Shown here one piece after another: positions 13,831 through 26,849 of a stretch of 64,000 nt of DNA. The notes beneath the pieces were generated by a model. That model was not told where the DNA came from, did not search any database, and saw only the letters and a program-made list of their open reading frames with translations. The DNA comes from Gymnopilus junonius. Lineage: Eukaryota; Basidiomycota; Agaricomycetes; Agaricales; Galerinaceae. The first letter of the stretch is position 1, and the number at the start of each line of letters is the position of its first letter. A program made the position numbers and the translations under genes. Location: NCBI GenBank assembly GCA_015501075.1, contig JADNYJ010000073.1, positions 122,467 to 186,466 on the forward strand, read 5' to 3'.

Positions 13831-16686
13831 ATGTCGGAAAGAGAGCCACTACTGCCACAGAGGCAAGAGTCGCAAGAGAATGCCGAGGTCACTGTAAATG
13901 GAACAGATGAACGTCCACTTGGCCCTTTAGAGATTTCTAGGTCCACTCGTTACGGTATCTTAGCCGGACTATGGACTGCGACTTTTCTCTCAGTAAGTCT
14001 TAGCAACTCTTCAAATAAAACCCACTCTCATGAGTTCTTTTAAGGCGTTAAACCGTGACTACCTTCCCTCTGCCACGTATCTGTCTAAAACCCTTCTCAT
14101 TGCTTTTATTTTCCGAGAAAAGAGACTTTGGTTCCTACAAGTAAGCATGGGCTTCTGCCGCTAACCATTGGGTTAACAGATCATTTGTTTTTAGTGTTGC
14201 CTATGATATCATCCGAATTTAACAAGTCGAATGAAGCTAGTTGGTTGGGCACATCGTAAGTAATGGATAGGTTCCCGTTATTACCTCTTTCTTATGGAAT
14301 CAGTTATCTTCTTGCGACATGCACGTTTACACCGTTGTACGGCCGCCTATGTAATGTTTTGGGACGGAAAGGAGCCAATCAAACTGCCGTCCTCTTCGCG
14401 GGATTGGGTGTCTTGATGTGTGGACTGTCAAGTAACATGGAAATGCTCATATTGGCGAGATTTGTACGTCTATCCAGCTTTCATGAGTCGGTACCTTAAT
14501 TAACACCTCCCAAGTTCTCTGGAATAGGTGGTGGTGGCGTATTCACAACATCCTCGTATGCTGCTATATCCTTCCCTTCCTTCCCTAGAAACCAATTCGT
14601 TTGTTTTCTTCAGGATCATTGTTAGTGATATGTATAGCATAAGAGTAAGAGGTTTCCTTTCACCATGAGTGAGTATTGCTCATAAATAGCGTTTCAGAGT
14701 CGAGGTCTCACCCAGGGTATAGCAAGCGTCTTCAACGGGGTGAGGAATTCATAAACTTTTCTGAGATAAAAATTAACGGAATATTGCTTCAGCTTGGCTT
14801 GGGATTAGGTGGGCCGATAGGTGGCCTTATCACCGACTGGTGCGTGGAACAATATCTTCAATGGTCGAACTTCTTCTCAATTGGGTCAGGCTGGGATGGA
14901 GATGGGCCTTCCTTATCCAGATTCCCATTTTCTTCGTCTCCTATTTCTTGACATCTTGGAATCTCAATTACGTCACAGAAGTAAGTTTCTGTAAGTTGAC
15001 TATGTAATTGTCTGACAGTCTCTCAGGGAGCTGGGAAAAGCACAACAGAAGTTTTGAAAAGAATAGATTACTTGGGAAGCGGCACTCTCCTCCTGGCAGT
15101 AAGGCTACACACTTTCGAACTTTTTGTGTGACATATCAACTGATTCCTCAATAGGTCGGATCGACCCTCCTATTTCTTAGCGCTCGCTATAATGAAAGCC
15201 TCCCGGTATGTTCACCACGTCCCTTACATTGAGCCATTGATTTCAATTTTCATCGAAGTGGTCAAATTCTTCCGTAATTGCTACAGTCACTTGTGCGGGA
15301 GTGTTTGCCATCGCTTTCATAATTGTGGAGCTTTTTATCGCTCCGGAACCAGTCTTAGCTCGCTTCCTTCTCAAGCAAAATATTCCTATCCTTGTCGGCT
15401 GTTCGAACTTTTTGGTTGCAATGTGCAACTTTTCAGTTATGTATTTCTTCCCCATGTGGTTCCAGACCGTCCCTATGACCAATGCATCGATGGCGGGTAC
15501 GTTGCCCTGTCTGTTCAGACTGCCGATTCGCTGAAGGGTTCATTTTTGTCGTAGGTCTTCATTTGCTACCAAACAGTCTTTCCATGTCCACAGGCTCCAT
15601 GTTCGCCGGTTGGGTGATGCACAAAACTGGAAGATACAAAACTATCAATCTGATTTTTGGAATGTTCCCGTTTATTGGCGCTTCCCTCATTTACCACATC
15701 AGAGAAGACTCCGGACCTCTTCAATCATGGTTAAGCATTGTAGGCTGCGTTATTTTTTATCGTTCGTTTCACTTTCTGAGCAACTGCAATAGATACCCTT
15801 GGGCTTCGGAAATGCTGTTGTTTTGCAAACCATGCTCAGTACGTCATCTCTATTTTTGGACGCTACTGATCCTCATGAACAATGCCCCAGTCGCACTCTT
15901 GGTTCACGTTCCAGGTGAATGGATCGAACGTCTTGCTGTTGACAAGATAATTAATCATATATAGAGGACGCTATGGCAATCGCTACGGGTTTCGGTCAAC
16001 TTTGGAGAGGCATTGGTATGTTAAGGTGTGTTTTGCCTGGCACCGTTCTAATTTTGTAATTGTAGGTCAAGTCGGTGGAGTGGCCATTTCATCCGCAATC
16101 TTCCAGTCAAACTTGGAGGCTGAGCTTCGGCAGAGAATTCATACGCCTGATGCCGAGGAAGTAAGGGCACTGTATTTTGTCTTTGTCTACTATGGTCTCA
16201 ACGTCGTGACAGCTTATCAAAAGGATCAGACACTCAGCGCGTCTGCTGAGTAGTCTACCACCAGAAATTCAACGTCATGCCCGAGATTCTTATGACATCA
16301 GCTTGAAGAAGGTTTTCTTCTTCGCGTCTTGCTCTACTTTGCTTGCCTATCTAGTTCGCTTGCCGGTCAGTGAATTTTTTGATTCTTTGGTATTTTTTTG
16401 ACACCTTCCTCAGATTCCTGATAAAGAATTGGAACACCGGCCACGAAGAGGGCCAGGTGAGCCAGCACCAAAGCCATCCATCCCTTCTGAGCCATCATCC
16501 TCCACCATCTCCGTTGCTGCCTCGCCATTTGCTAGTGATGATGAGGACGAAGACATTGTTGCAGCCGATCAACCCAGGAAGAGGGGGCCTCCGCACCGAC
16601 GACTGTCGACATACGAGAGTGCTGAGGAAGTTCTGGGGGACCTTGAAAACAATCGCATTGCTAATACCGGCCGTCAGCGTCTATGA
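13831..16686 (+). CDS. MFS transporter, vacuolar amino-acid/DHA2-like
   Basis: Multi-exon major facilitator of the 14-helix type related to fungal vacuolar basic amino acid transporters (Vba/Fnx class), which exchange protons for substrates across the vacuolar membrane. Small exons splice cleanly: the third region joins as ALNQTLVPTMLPMISSEF across introns near 14055-14110 and 14140-14193. ATCTFTPLYGRLCNVLGRKG follows (about 14300-14370), the typical loop 2-3 motif A. GLGLGLGGPIGGLITDW (about 14790-14840) corresponds to the motif C region. Further helices include LARFLLKQNIPILVGCSNF and FAGWVMHKTGRY. The acidic, proline-rich cytosolic tail (16430-16686) has an ASDDEDEDI cluster. The N-terminal tail carries EREPLLPQRQ, resembling an acidic dileucine sorting signal for vacuole targeting. 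All sampled junctions keep frame, so the gene looks intact. Substrate unknown. Confidence 0.85.
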
Positions 16687-17131
16687 TCACGATGTGCGGC
16701 TTTCAGGAGCTGTTCGAAACCTTGATGGTTTAGAAGACTCGCGTCTAAAAGTGGATATTCTTTTTCTCCATATGTTCGTGGAATTATCTCAATGGATAAG
16801 GACTCTTTCAGACTCTTTTCTCGTAATGCAATTAGACCATGTGCAAATTCATGTTTCGTTGTTCTTTCAAATTATATCGCGGTGTTCGACTGCCACAATG
16901 ACGTCACACCTATTTATAGGCGACCTGTTTGACTTCGATAATGCACTTACGTGCGGCGGTACTCACATACGCTGTGAACGATGTTATGCCTCGTTATGCC
17001 AAGACTGGACTTAGTATGCTAGAATCACCATTCAAGTACTCACCGACCAGGAGCTTCAAATAATTCTGGTATTGTTGAAGTCGAATATTTTCAGACGGCC
17101 CACGGGACGTATTTGACTGTCATTAATGATG
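16687..17131. other. intergenic
   Basis: 3' flank of the MFS gene. Nothing recognisable apart from the target-site copy AATGATG at its right end. Confidence 0.4.
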
Positions 17132-18231
17132 CTCAGTAAACACGAAAGTCGGGCTTTAGTCAGGCAAATTCAACAAATAGTCCACAGAGGCGTTTTTGTT
17201 ACATCAGGTCCGAGCAAAATCTGACTAGGTAAGTCGGACAATAGTCAATCAATATCCAGTCGAGCTTCGGCTACAAATCTATGCCAGTCAGTAAATAGTC
17301 GGTAAATAGTTGTACTTCAGTCGACATTTCTTGTCATACAGAACTTGCTCAGATTCTCCTTATTTCCACAGCCAATTTCCAAATGTATACTCAACAAATT
17401 GAATCATATTTTAGCTGGCTGAATAAAGAATAGGTATAGTTACTCTACAATTGTAGACTACTGTAGTGAGTCGATCCGGTATGTACGCTCTGACTATTAC
17501 ACTACTACAAGGACTTAGATCCAACAACCAGGGGATACAGCACTACTCACAGTGTCCTGTAAAGGTATTGACCAGTGTCGGAAAGGCATGGCTCGATGTG
17601 TCAACCCATGGGGCCCCGACATCCTTCAGGCCTACAAAATGTATGTATCAGTGGGTATCCATAGACAGAAAGGGCATTCCATACATACCTAGGTTTCAAT
17701 TTCATCCTACAATGTATCTGCCATACAATTGAAGTGCCTTGCTGTCCTCCTACATTGAACCTCACATTGCGTGTCACAGGTTGCAGGCGGATCCTTTGAA
17801 CGAGAGTTAAGACACGAGAGAGGTGTAACTATATCTCATGACATACCAATGAAGTGGAATGATGCTTGTTGTGCAGGGAAATAGGAGGGAATGGGGACAG
17901 AGGGAGTTATGGGGACAGAGGGAGGTAGAAGAAGGGAAGATGAGAAGTCGACGCCAAGTTCTCAGCCTGTGAATTTCAACAAGCAGTTCACGTGCTAAGG
18001 CCAAACGTGCTTAACTAGGCTCGACTTGAAGAGATTCGAGAATGCGTAAGTCCAATGTGGATGAGGAGGTTAAGTCTCCATTGTGTTGACTATAATATGA
18101 CCATAGTCCAACTACATAGTCACCATAATTGTCTTGCCAAGGAAACTACACGAAGTCATGACTTTTTGATGACCAAGTGATAACTTCTGCCAACTGGAGT
18201 CCGACTTTGACTGACTTCGCTTTTTACTGAG
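17132..18231. mobile_element. 1.1-kb non-autonomous TIR element
   Basis: The left end starts CTCAGTAAACACGAAAGTC. The right end, read on the other strand, starts CTCAGTAAAAAGCGAAGTC, giving imperfect terminal inverted repeats of about 30 nt. AATGATG flanks both ends as a 7-bp direct repeat (17125-17131 and 18232-18238). Short GAGTCGA/AGTCGG-like words recur in both subterminal regions. No transposase reading frame is present. This is a MITE-like element of an uncertain superfamily; hAT-like is possible, but 7 bp rather than 8 bp matches. Confidence 0.55.
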
Positions 18232-18740
18232 AATGATGATTCCCGCTACCTCTTTAGGTAGTAGGGTTTTGGGTCGAAGGTCTGAAAAACTGGTCTGTCT
18301 AGCTGTCACTGATCCGAGAAGATTAAACCAAATATAACTATGTATTGCGTCCCTTTTCCTTACCTGTTGTGTATTGACGCAGGTTGTGAGCGTGCAGATT
18401 CTTTTTTTTTTGAGAGAAGAAGAAATTTCAGATGCAATAGCAATTCCTTTCGTTGGATAATAATATAGGCTCATATCTTACGCTTCTACTACTCTTGACA
18501 CGAATGCGGGGTTAACATGATCTACCTCTTGAGCCTATTGGTTGGTCATCAACCAGCACTTGAGGCCCAAAAATACTTGGCAATATATCCAAGTTTATCT
18601 ATTACTTAAATGATGATCGAAACGGGTCTTCATTTCGTATATATTCTCCGGAAATATTTCTGTTTAGATGCCCCTTTCCACTTGCCCTCCCCTCACTCTT
18701 CCATAGACCTTGGATCATCTCGACAACAAGTCCTGAATCC

Positions 18741-19439
18741 ATGAACTCCGAGACTGCCGCTCAAGACTCGTCTAAAGCTTCCTCCTCAAAGTCACTTGTT
18801 TTCGACCAACACAGTGTGATCAACGCTACAGTATATTCAGGAAATTTGTTGACTTATAGTACCATTACGAGCAAATCGATGTCCCGTACCGACATCTGCG
18901 ACATTCCTGGTCAACGCATTGTTGCCACCATAAAACGTCGAGAACTTTTACCAGATACAGTCAAATTTCCTTCTCGCAATGAAGGTCATTCGATCGCAGT
19001 AAGTAAATGGCTCAGACCGGTAATGGTAACTTCGCACCCGGAGTGAGTAACTTGCCACCCAGCTGTTGCTTTCTTTCCTCATTCTAATAAAATCCATCCC
19101 AGGTCTTGCACCTCATTAGTTACGGATTCCGGGAAGTTTATTTGGAAGACAAATCCAACTTACCGACTAGCTGTAAGATCGTCTGCCCAGCTAGAGCTTC
19201 AAATCCAGATACTTATTTCGGTTCAGCTATTTCCTGCGGAGGATCCAGAGGTACCCCTTGCTTTTGCAATTCGAACGAGACCTCCGGAGTCGCTTGCTCT
19301 TACAATAAAGGAAGAATGTGATGAGATGATGGAAGACATTCTAATATCCTTCATCATCCTGGAGCATAGATTACGGATGAAGGAGAAGCGAAGGCAGAAC
19401 AGCATGATGTTTGGCCCACTTTCTTCGGGGCTCGCCTGA
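18741..19439 (+). CDS. DUF6593-type basidiomycete protein
   Basis: Two exons: 18741-19042 and 19103-19439, joined by a 60-nt GTGAGT...CAG intron, giving 212 residues. The N-terminal half reads SLVFDQHSVINATVYSGN, then CDIPGQRIVATIKRRELLPD and SIAVSKWLRP. After the intron come DSGKFIWKTNPTYRLAV, PEVPLAFAIR, and a C-terminal LTIKEECDEMMEDILISFII with a basic tail. This matches the layout of DUF6593 proteins: a tubby-like beta barrel, a GKxYxWK strand, an LxLY..PIA.F strand and a final alpha helix. The alternative donor GTAAGT at about 19002 was rejected because it breaks the conserved frame. The family is expanded in mushrooms; its function is unknown. Confidence 0.75.
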
Positions 19440-19550
19440 CTCACGTATCTCGTGCTGGCAACTCAGGCTATTGACGATTTATATCAAGACAAATGTGTAC
19501 AATTATGACTGACCATCGCAAGGATGCCATACCTTTCAGACATGAACGGC

Positions 19551-21183
19551 TTAGAAACGAAGAACGACTCTTCCTGCAATTTGTCCTGCCGCCATATCAT
19601 CGATGACGCTTCGAAATATTTTTAACGATAAGGAAGCTCAAGAGACGTAGTATCTCACCTATTAATCTCCTCAAAAGGTTTGACTTCATGTCGACATTTC
19701 ACCTTGCCAAGCGCAGCGATACGAAGAGCCTCGATCGCGTCTTGTTGACTCCTAATAAAACCATGAGCGGACAGAGCGGGGGAAGGTGGAAAGAAAGTGG
19801 ACTACCCAATAGAAGTTCCTAGAATTGTCAACGACTAGAACAATATATTAAAGAGATCGGTATTCCAAATAACAAAACACACACCTTCGCAATTAAAAGA
19901 GTCAAAGGGACATTCAGCATAGCGGTACCACCGGGCATGCCGACACAAACTAGGGTCCCTTTGAGACGGAGATATAGAACGGCTTGGTTGAAGGGCTTGG
20001 CCTATTTTGAGGCATCAAATTGAGCTAATTTAGCATTAAAGATAAAGGTACGCACATCTCCAGCTGCAATGACAGCTGCTTCTGGACCCAGACCGTCTGT
20101 TGCCGCTTTCACATCGTTGATAAGATCGGTACTTTCCATGAAGTCTACCCATCGCTCAGCACCAAGTTCAAGGCACAACTTCTTCTTGGTCTCCCCGGTA
20201 TCTATCATAATTATGGATCGGCACTGGAAAAGGAACAAGGTTCCTGCTTGCACTGACCTATAGCCAAAACTCTGAAACCCATTGCGACAGCATATTGAAC
20301 AGCTGAAATGAGAGGATATCTGTTCATAAAGGGTACAACCCGGGATTGAAATGACAATTACCTAGATGGCCTAGCCCACCGCCTGCTCCAGAAATCGCTA
20401 CCCATTGTCCAATGATTAAATTGGTCTGCTTCAGAGCTTTATAGACAGTCAATCCCTGTAACATGAAAAAGATACATTGTTATTAAAATAGCACGACGGA
20501 GGAGGAATGTTTCAAAACTCGCAGCACATAAAATAGGCGTTGCAGAAGGACCATCAAGCTCCTCAGGGATAGGTGTCACGTAATTGGTGAACGACACCTA
20601 AAGTAGCAAGGATTTGAGCATAAACAACCCGAAGACTTCAATGTGCCATTTACAGCGTACTCCTGGAAAGTACCATCCACTTTAAATCCATGGCTAGTTT
20701 GGAAGCTGAGAGCGCAGCCTGAATAATTAATCATCAGTACTTCATATAAATGGAAATATTCCAACTAGATCTTACAAGATTCATAACCCTTTCTGCACAT
20801 TTCGCACCTTGGAAGTCATAGATCAGCCACATACTTTAGGTTCAAGACGGCAATCCTACGCGCACGCACTTTCCACAGACGTTTCCAATCCATTTGAGTC
20901 CGACCCTGTCTCCAACTTTAATAGTATCTCCACTAGACTCTCCGATTCCAACGACGCGCCCTATACCCTCGTGCCCTCCAACGAGCGGAAGGGTTGCTTT
21001 TGTCGCCCACTCGGCATTACGGACGTGCAAATCAGAGTGGCAGACTCCAGCGTACTCCAGTTTAACCAGACATTGACCAGGGGCCAGATCAGCAGGTTGC
21101 GTGACTGGATGATCTTCCTTCAGCTTGTAAGGAGTACTAAAGTTTTCAATCACAGCTGCTCTTTGAGTTGTCGGGATAGTCAT
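19551..21183 (-). CDS. zinc-dependent alcohol dehydrogenase (MDR family)
   Basis: Oxidises alcohols or reduces aldehydes with NAD(P). The ATG at 21183 begins [20 protein letters not shown]. Catalytic-zinc ligands appear in [11 protein letters not shown] and [14 protein letters not shown]. The structural-zinc cysteines [13 protein letters not shown] are rebuilt across the first intron (donor GTGCGT near 20873, acceptor near 20809). Later exons contain [14 protein letters not shown], the dinucleotide-binding region, [11 protein letters not shown] (about 20160-20120), [28 protein letters not shown] (about 19940-19890) and the terminal [16 protein letters not shown]. The stop is at 19551-19553. 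It is immediately 3' of a flavin monooxygenase on the same strand. An alcohol dehydrogenase next to a Baeyer-Villiger-like enzyme suggests alcohol-to-ketone-to-ester catabolism (inference). Confidence 0.9.
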
Positions 21184-21700
21184 AGTAGTATGGTTGAGGA
21201 TTACTGCGAATTGACCCTTGCCCTATTTATCTGGCCAAAGCATGACCAGGGTACTCCTAATTGCCGGCTGGAAACCATAGACGTCTCGCTTCAAGTACAG
21301 GGCGACACCTGAGGCCCGAGGTCTGTCAGGCTGCGTATGGACATGTGGCCAGGGGCGAGGCTCGAAGACAGTGATAGTTGAGAAAGTTGAGTAGCAAGCG
21401 TGGTGTGTATCGTATCAAAAAGGATTTAAAAATTCCCAGTGGTACCTTGGTGCTGGTCTCGAGGCCTGGCACATGACCACCGCGCGTAAGGATCGACTCG
21501 TAAGACAGTTTCAAATTCAAAACACGAGTGGAAGGTTTTTCTGACCATGATCAAATACTATTTTAAAGATTGCTCATACATTCTCTAGATATATAGTAAG
21601 CTGGGTGGCATGGATGCCAGTAATTACTTATGACAAGTATCCAATATGCGAATTTGCAATGTATCAAGTTGCCTGTCAGTATAGTATATTTACTTGACAG
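21184..21700. other. intergenic between ADH and monooxygenase
   Basis: Upstream flank of the alcohol dehydrogenase and 3' flank of the flavin monooxygenase. No additional gene seen. Confidence 0.4.
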
Positions 21701-24116
21701 TTACCCAATAATTCTCGACTTCTGTTTAGAGACACTCTCAAGCAAGCTACGCGCAAGGGGAAAAGCCTTGGTCTGAATTGCTCTGAACATCTCCATGCGA
21801 CTCGCCCCCAATGCTAACAAGCCAGAGAAAATAAGTACTCTGAGCAACAGTTGGAGTCGCTGCTTAAATATCTGGTTAGATAACCAGTGGTCGGCGTTGA
21901 CGCCAGAAAAATGTCTCCAGTCGGGTTTCCGCAGCCAGAGCCAAAATCGTAAGGCAGGTCTAGTACCACGTTTTAGGTTGAACAGTTAATCTGACTTCAT
22001 GACACTTACCCAGGAAAGAGACTCGATATTTTACCATCGCCTCCAACTCGATACCACGAGATGCATCCCGCCCACACAGAGTTGTTCAAAAGAGCCTGGA
22101 TCTTATCATTATATGCATCTGTTGCGGATAGTTTGACCTCCAAAGATGAGACCTTCCTCTCGATAACAGGTTTGATGATTTCAAAATGTAATCAATCTTA
22201 AGTAAAAGACTGAAGTTCAGGGGGAATTTCTGCCATAAATTTAGATCACCATACCTGGACCTCGTTCGTAAATATGGCAGAGGTATGTCCGGTCACAGTA
22301 TTCGGCCCTGTGTAGAAGAGTAGTCAGGTAAGGTAAATGTGAGGATCCAAACAACTGAAAACAAACCAAAAATCATAAAGAAGTTCGGAAGTCGGGAACA
22401 ACTGTGCCAAGGTATGCCTTTGGCCCAATTCCTGCTCGTAATACTCTTGGATAGTGTGTGTTTTGCCTCGAACATGAAGCGGATAGAAGTCCTAGATCAT
22501 ATTAGAAAACTTGATAAACACAGTAATAGGAGGTATTTACCGCAGCGTAACCGGTAGCAAAGATGATTACATCTAGGGGTATATGTTCGCTTTACAGAGC
22601 CTCGAGGTTAATACGAAGGAAGACTACATATTATTAAATGACATGCCTTTCTTGGTCAGTATCCCGTCTTCAACTATTCTATCAATCCCATCCCAGTTAA
22701 TATCCAAATTAGGTTGATGAAGCGCTCGCAGATAGTCAGTATCGATTACAAGCCTTTTACAAGCAAGGGCTGCAGAAATGTCAGCAGTGTCAACAGACGC
22801 GCAAATTCATTGATACACACGATACGTCGGCACCAATTTGTCAACGTATTTCTTAGGAGCATTGCTTTTTATGTAATTCGTAAAGTTCTTCTTAACGTTA
22901 ACGGAGAGCATAGTGAGAACAAAAATTACGCAGTGTACCTTGGTAAGAAGTCGGCGGAGGAATCCATCACCACTGGATATCAAGGCATACACTAACTCGT
23001 GCTTCAGAGTACAAAAATAATCGTTAGCACCTAATTTAGATGAATTGTCCACGCGCGTACCCGCATAAAGAGAATCCAACGGTAAAGTCGCATCATGAAA
23101 GGGATATTACGTAGTATCCATCTTGTAGTCTGTGAATACTGTACGCGATTCTATTGATATATTGAGCGCAAAATAGTAAAATAGACGGCTCATGACTCAC
23201 ATCGGGTAAGAGCCAGCTGGGAGTCCGGCAGAATTGGATTATTCGAACCTCGGGATCCTTTGCAATTTGTGGTACGAATTGGGTCCTGCAAAGGCGTGTT
23301 TGATTGAGCATTTGATCATCACGTTCTGATCCTGCGCTTACGCTGATGAACCATTTCCGATCACTCCAACGCGTTTGCCCCTCAATTCGACACTACTATC
23401 CCAACGTGCAGAATGGAATTTAGCTCCCTTGAACGTATCCAATCCCGGTATCCTCGCAAACCGAGGAGTGTCCAGAACTCCAATGGCTGAAATGACGATC
23501 TCAGCAGTGGAAGAGCTACTCTTTCCAGTCGAGGCATCCTCGGCCACGATGTGATAGTGGTTGTTAGTGGTATCCCATTCCACTGACTTGACAGCGTGGT
23601 TGAGGAGTATATGAGGATAGAGATTATATTTCTTCGCCAGGTCCACCCAATAATCGAGCAGTTCTTTCTGTGATCCATGCGACCCTTTCCAATCGCGAAG
23701 GTCGGTTGAGAGAGAATAAAAGGCCACAGAGACGTCCGACGAGGCTCCCTAAAAGCTTGTGAGCGGACAAATCAAATCTTTGTGCGTTGTACTTAACATA
23801 CTGGATATGTGTTTTCCTATAAGCCCTCGTTACTAAGATGTAGCCTGTCAATGATAACGAAAAGACTTGCTCGCCAGGTTCCTCCGACTTCGCCCCCTCT
23901 TTCATAGATCTGGTTTTGAGTCGACGTGGCGTTAAGTCTCTCTCAAGCTTATACTGACAAATGGACGCACAGTAAAATTATCGAAACCATATTTCCGCTT
24001 CAGGGCGATCGCACAGGAGAGTCCGCCTGGTCTGAAGCGAATCAGGTAGTGTTACAACGAGGTCAACCGTGAAGCCTCTCAACTCACCCTGCTCCTATTA
24101 TTACAACCCTTGGCAT
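21701..24116 (-). CDS. FAD-dependent monooxygenase, Baeyer-Villiger type
   Basis: Flavin monooxygenase inserting oxygen next to ketones or oxidising related substrates. The ATG at 24116 gives MPRVVIIGAG, completed after the first intron as GPGGLSCAIALKRKYGF (FAD Rossmann site). YERGGEVGGTWR follows (about 23900-23870). The Baeyer-Villiger fingerprint FxGxxxHxxxW is present as FKGAKFHSARW (about 23440-23400). The second Rossmann motif is VGVIGNGSSA, then FVPQIAKDPEVRIIQFCRTP. Further exons read RWILRNIPFMMRLYRW, HELVYALISSGDGFLRRLLT, RLVIDTDYLRALHQPNLDIN and DVIIFATGYAA. The C-terminal region contains a hydrophobic stretch, LLLRVLIFSGLLALGAS (about 21850-21800), which may anchor the enzyme in a membrane. 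The stop is at 21701-21703. All examined junctions keep frame. It has a close, broken paralogue immediately upstream at 24.4-26.8 kb. Confidence 0.88.
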
Positions 24117-24381
24117 AGCTTTTCTCTGCTGTGGGGACGCTATTGGTGGTGTATGTTAAGGGTGATGGAAGCTGGGAAGGTTTCGTTCACATGCCCTCTT
24201 ATAATCACGGAAATCATGATTCATGACTGCAAGCGAGGCTGCGAGCGACATATGGGCAGATAGTTCTGCTTTACTTATTTATAGATAATCTCATGACACT
24301 TCCAGTCAGATAAGCTATAGCTCATACTGATGTAGCAACTAGAAGAGCTAGTTTGCAAACAGTGTCGGTATAAGAATGAAA

Positions 24382-26849
24382 TTAATTCATGAACCTCATG
24401 GGTTGTATGTTCCAGAGCTTGCCCAGAATATCCTGAACTGTACTTTGCGGGAAACAGTCGGCGGCGGAGGCGGCGTAGCTTGCCTTCAAAAGGGAAGTCT
24501 GGCTTGCGGCGAGGATCACAAGGCCAGAGAACGCCGCAATCCGTAGCGATTTCCACAGCCTCTGTTTGAAGACCTGTCTGGATATCAATGATCAGCACCA
24601 ACGCCAAGGTAGTCAGCCAATTTGGTTTTCGAAGCCACGTCCAGAACTGCATCCCACTCCTGTCCAAAGATTGAAAGGGTCAGGTGTGCTCGCTTTCAAA
24701 ATGCAAGAAGTGATTTACCCAGGAAAGATACTCCGAAACCTTTCCGTCCCCTCCTACACGATACCATGATAAACAGCCCGTAAAGACTGAACTATTGAGA
24801 AGCCCTGTATCTTGCTGTTATAGGCGTCCGATGCGGACTGCTTCACTTCGAGGGACAAGATTTCCTCTCGAGAATAGGCTCGTGAGTTGCAAATGTAGTC
24901 GATCTAATGTAGCTCATTAGTCAAATAAGAGAAATCGAATCTGAACGCACCTGAACTTCATTCGTAAAAATAACGGAGGTATGCCCTGTCGCAGTGTTCG
25001 GCCCTGTAAGAACGGTGATTCAGTCGGTGTGGGAGAAATTGCAGGGGCGGTGACAAACCAAAAAATCATGAAGAAGTTCGGAAAACCGGGCCACAGTGGT
25101 ACGAAGTATGCCTTTGGCCTTTCTCTTTCTCGTAATACTGCTGAATAGTTTGCGTTCTTCCACGGAGAGGAAGGGGATAAACATCCTGTACAATATCAAT
25201 AACAAGCGGACTCTGTTGGAGTTGAGAATTTACCGCAGCGTAGCCTGTGGCAAAGATGAGAAATCCAGGGGTATGTGTTCGCCTTTACGATGATGCAGAA
25301 GAAAAGCAAGTCAATCTAGGCTCCAATGCTCATGAAGTCCTGAGGCGTACCCGTCTTGGTAAGAATCCATCTTCAAACTATTTTTTCAATGCCATCCCAG
25401 TTCAGGTCGATATTACTTTGATGGAGAGCTTTTAGTATCCTGTGTAAAGACTATGCGCTTACAACCGAGCGCTGATTTAGAGTGAAACAGCGAAACAAAA
25501 TACAAATACCAGGCTACGTACGCATTGTGGGTATCAACTTATCATGATGTTCCTGGGTGCGTTATGTTCATATAGTATGTTAGCAGCTTGTGAACAAGGT
25601 ATTTAGATTCAAGCCATAGACGTCCATTGATAAACAAAAAACAGACTTTGGTAAAGCCCCGTCGCGATATGATTGGCCAAAGATCAGGGCATATAAGAGC
25701 TCATGCTGGAAAATAATAGTGAGGTTTAAAGGACGGATCGCATCTACATAGCAAGAAGACGCACCCTTAAGAAAACACTCCATCGATATAGGCGCATCGT
25801 GAATGGTACATTGCGTAAAGTCCATCTTTTGAACGACGAGAGTTCCTTCCGAAGCTTAAGAGAATTTTACTTTGCAAATCACGTGAACGCGACAAAACAC
25901 GCACGTTAGGGAACACCCATTGCGCACTGCGACAAAACTGAATAATTTGCACTTCTGGATTCTCCACTAACTTCGGAACAAATTGCGACCTGCGAGGAAC
26001 ATATTTTTCCAGTCACTGTCTGTCTCGTGGAACAAACAAAAACTTACGCTGATGCACCATTACCAACCACTCCGACGCGTTTGCCTTTCAAATCGACACC
26101 ATAATCCCAACGCGCAGAATGAAACTTGTCGCCTTTGAAGGTGTCTACCCAGGGATCCTAGCAAATCTGGGCGTTTCCAGAACTCCGATAGCTGAAATGA
26201 CAATCTCAGCAGTCGAAATATCACAGTTGCCCGTGAGAGTATCTTCAGCTTTGACATGATAAAATTTCTGCTGTCATCCCATTCCACTGAAGTGACTTTG
26301 TGGTTCAACGAGATGTGAGGATATAGGTCATATTTCCTGGCCAGGCGGACCCAGTACTTGAAGATATCTTCTTGAGAGCCATGCGATTCTTTCCAGTCTT
26401 GGAGATCGGATGAAAGGGAGAAGAAAGCCACGGCTACATCTGAGGAGCATCCCTGTGTAACGGTCGGTGGTCAGCCGTTCACTATTGTATACATACATAC
26501 GGGATATATATTATCCTATGAGACAAGCAATATGTTAGATATGTGCCGAAATAACAGTAATTGACTCCGGGGTCCACTTACTCGCCAGGTTCCTCCAACT
26601 TCACTTCCTTTTTCATAAATCTGGACGTAAACAGGAGTTAATGCCTGAACTGCAGTGGGCTTAAAAACTGGAGACCTACATGGAAGTTGCGAAATCCATA
26701 TTTGCGCTTTAAAGCAATGGCAAATGACAACCCTCCCGCTCTGAAGAAGACTCAAATGAGGGATCACCAAAGAGGTTACGCATCTGGGCTTACCCAGCGC
26801 CTACGATCACTATCCTTGGCCCAGCATCTTTGAGACCTTCAGAAGACAT
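24382..26849 (-). pseudogene. decayed tandem copy of the Baeyer-Villiger monooxygenase
   Basis: Same exon order and strong similarity to the intact copy at 21701-24116, from MSSEGLKDAGPRIVIVGAG (ATG at 26849) to a C-terminal FKQRLWKSLRIAAFSGL. Lesions visible by comparison are: a frame change after SVEWDDSRNF (about 26262-26275); a 1-nt loss just before [14 protein letters not shown], creating TAG (about 26143-26155); disrupted frame around 25430-25440; an extra T creating TGA in KIV*RW (about 25370-25380); and two compensating frame changes around 24580-24620. The intron after LPK has a weak GTCTGT donor. The fingerprint FxGxxxHxxxW survives only in a shifted frame. Interpreted as an inactive duplicate. 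Confidence 0.85.
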
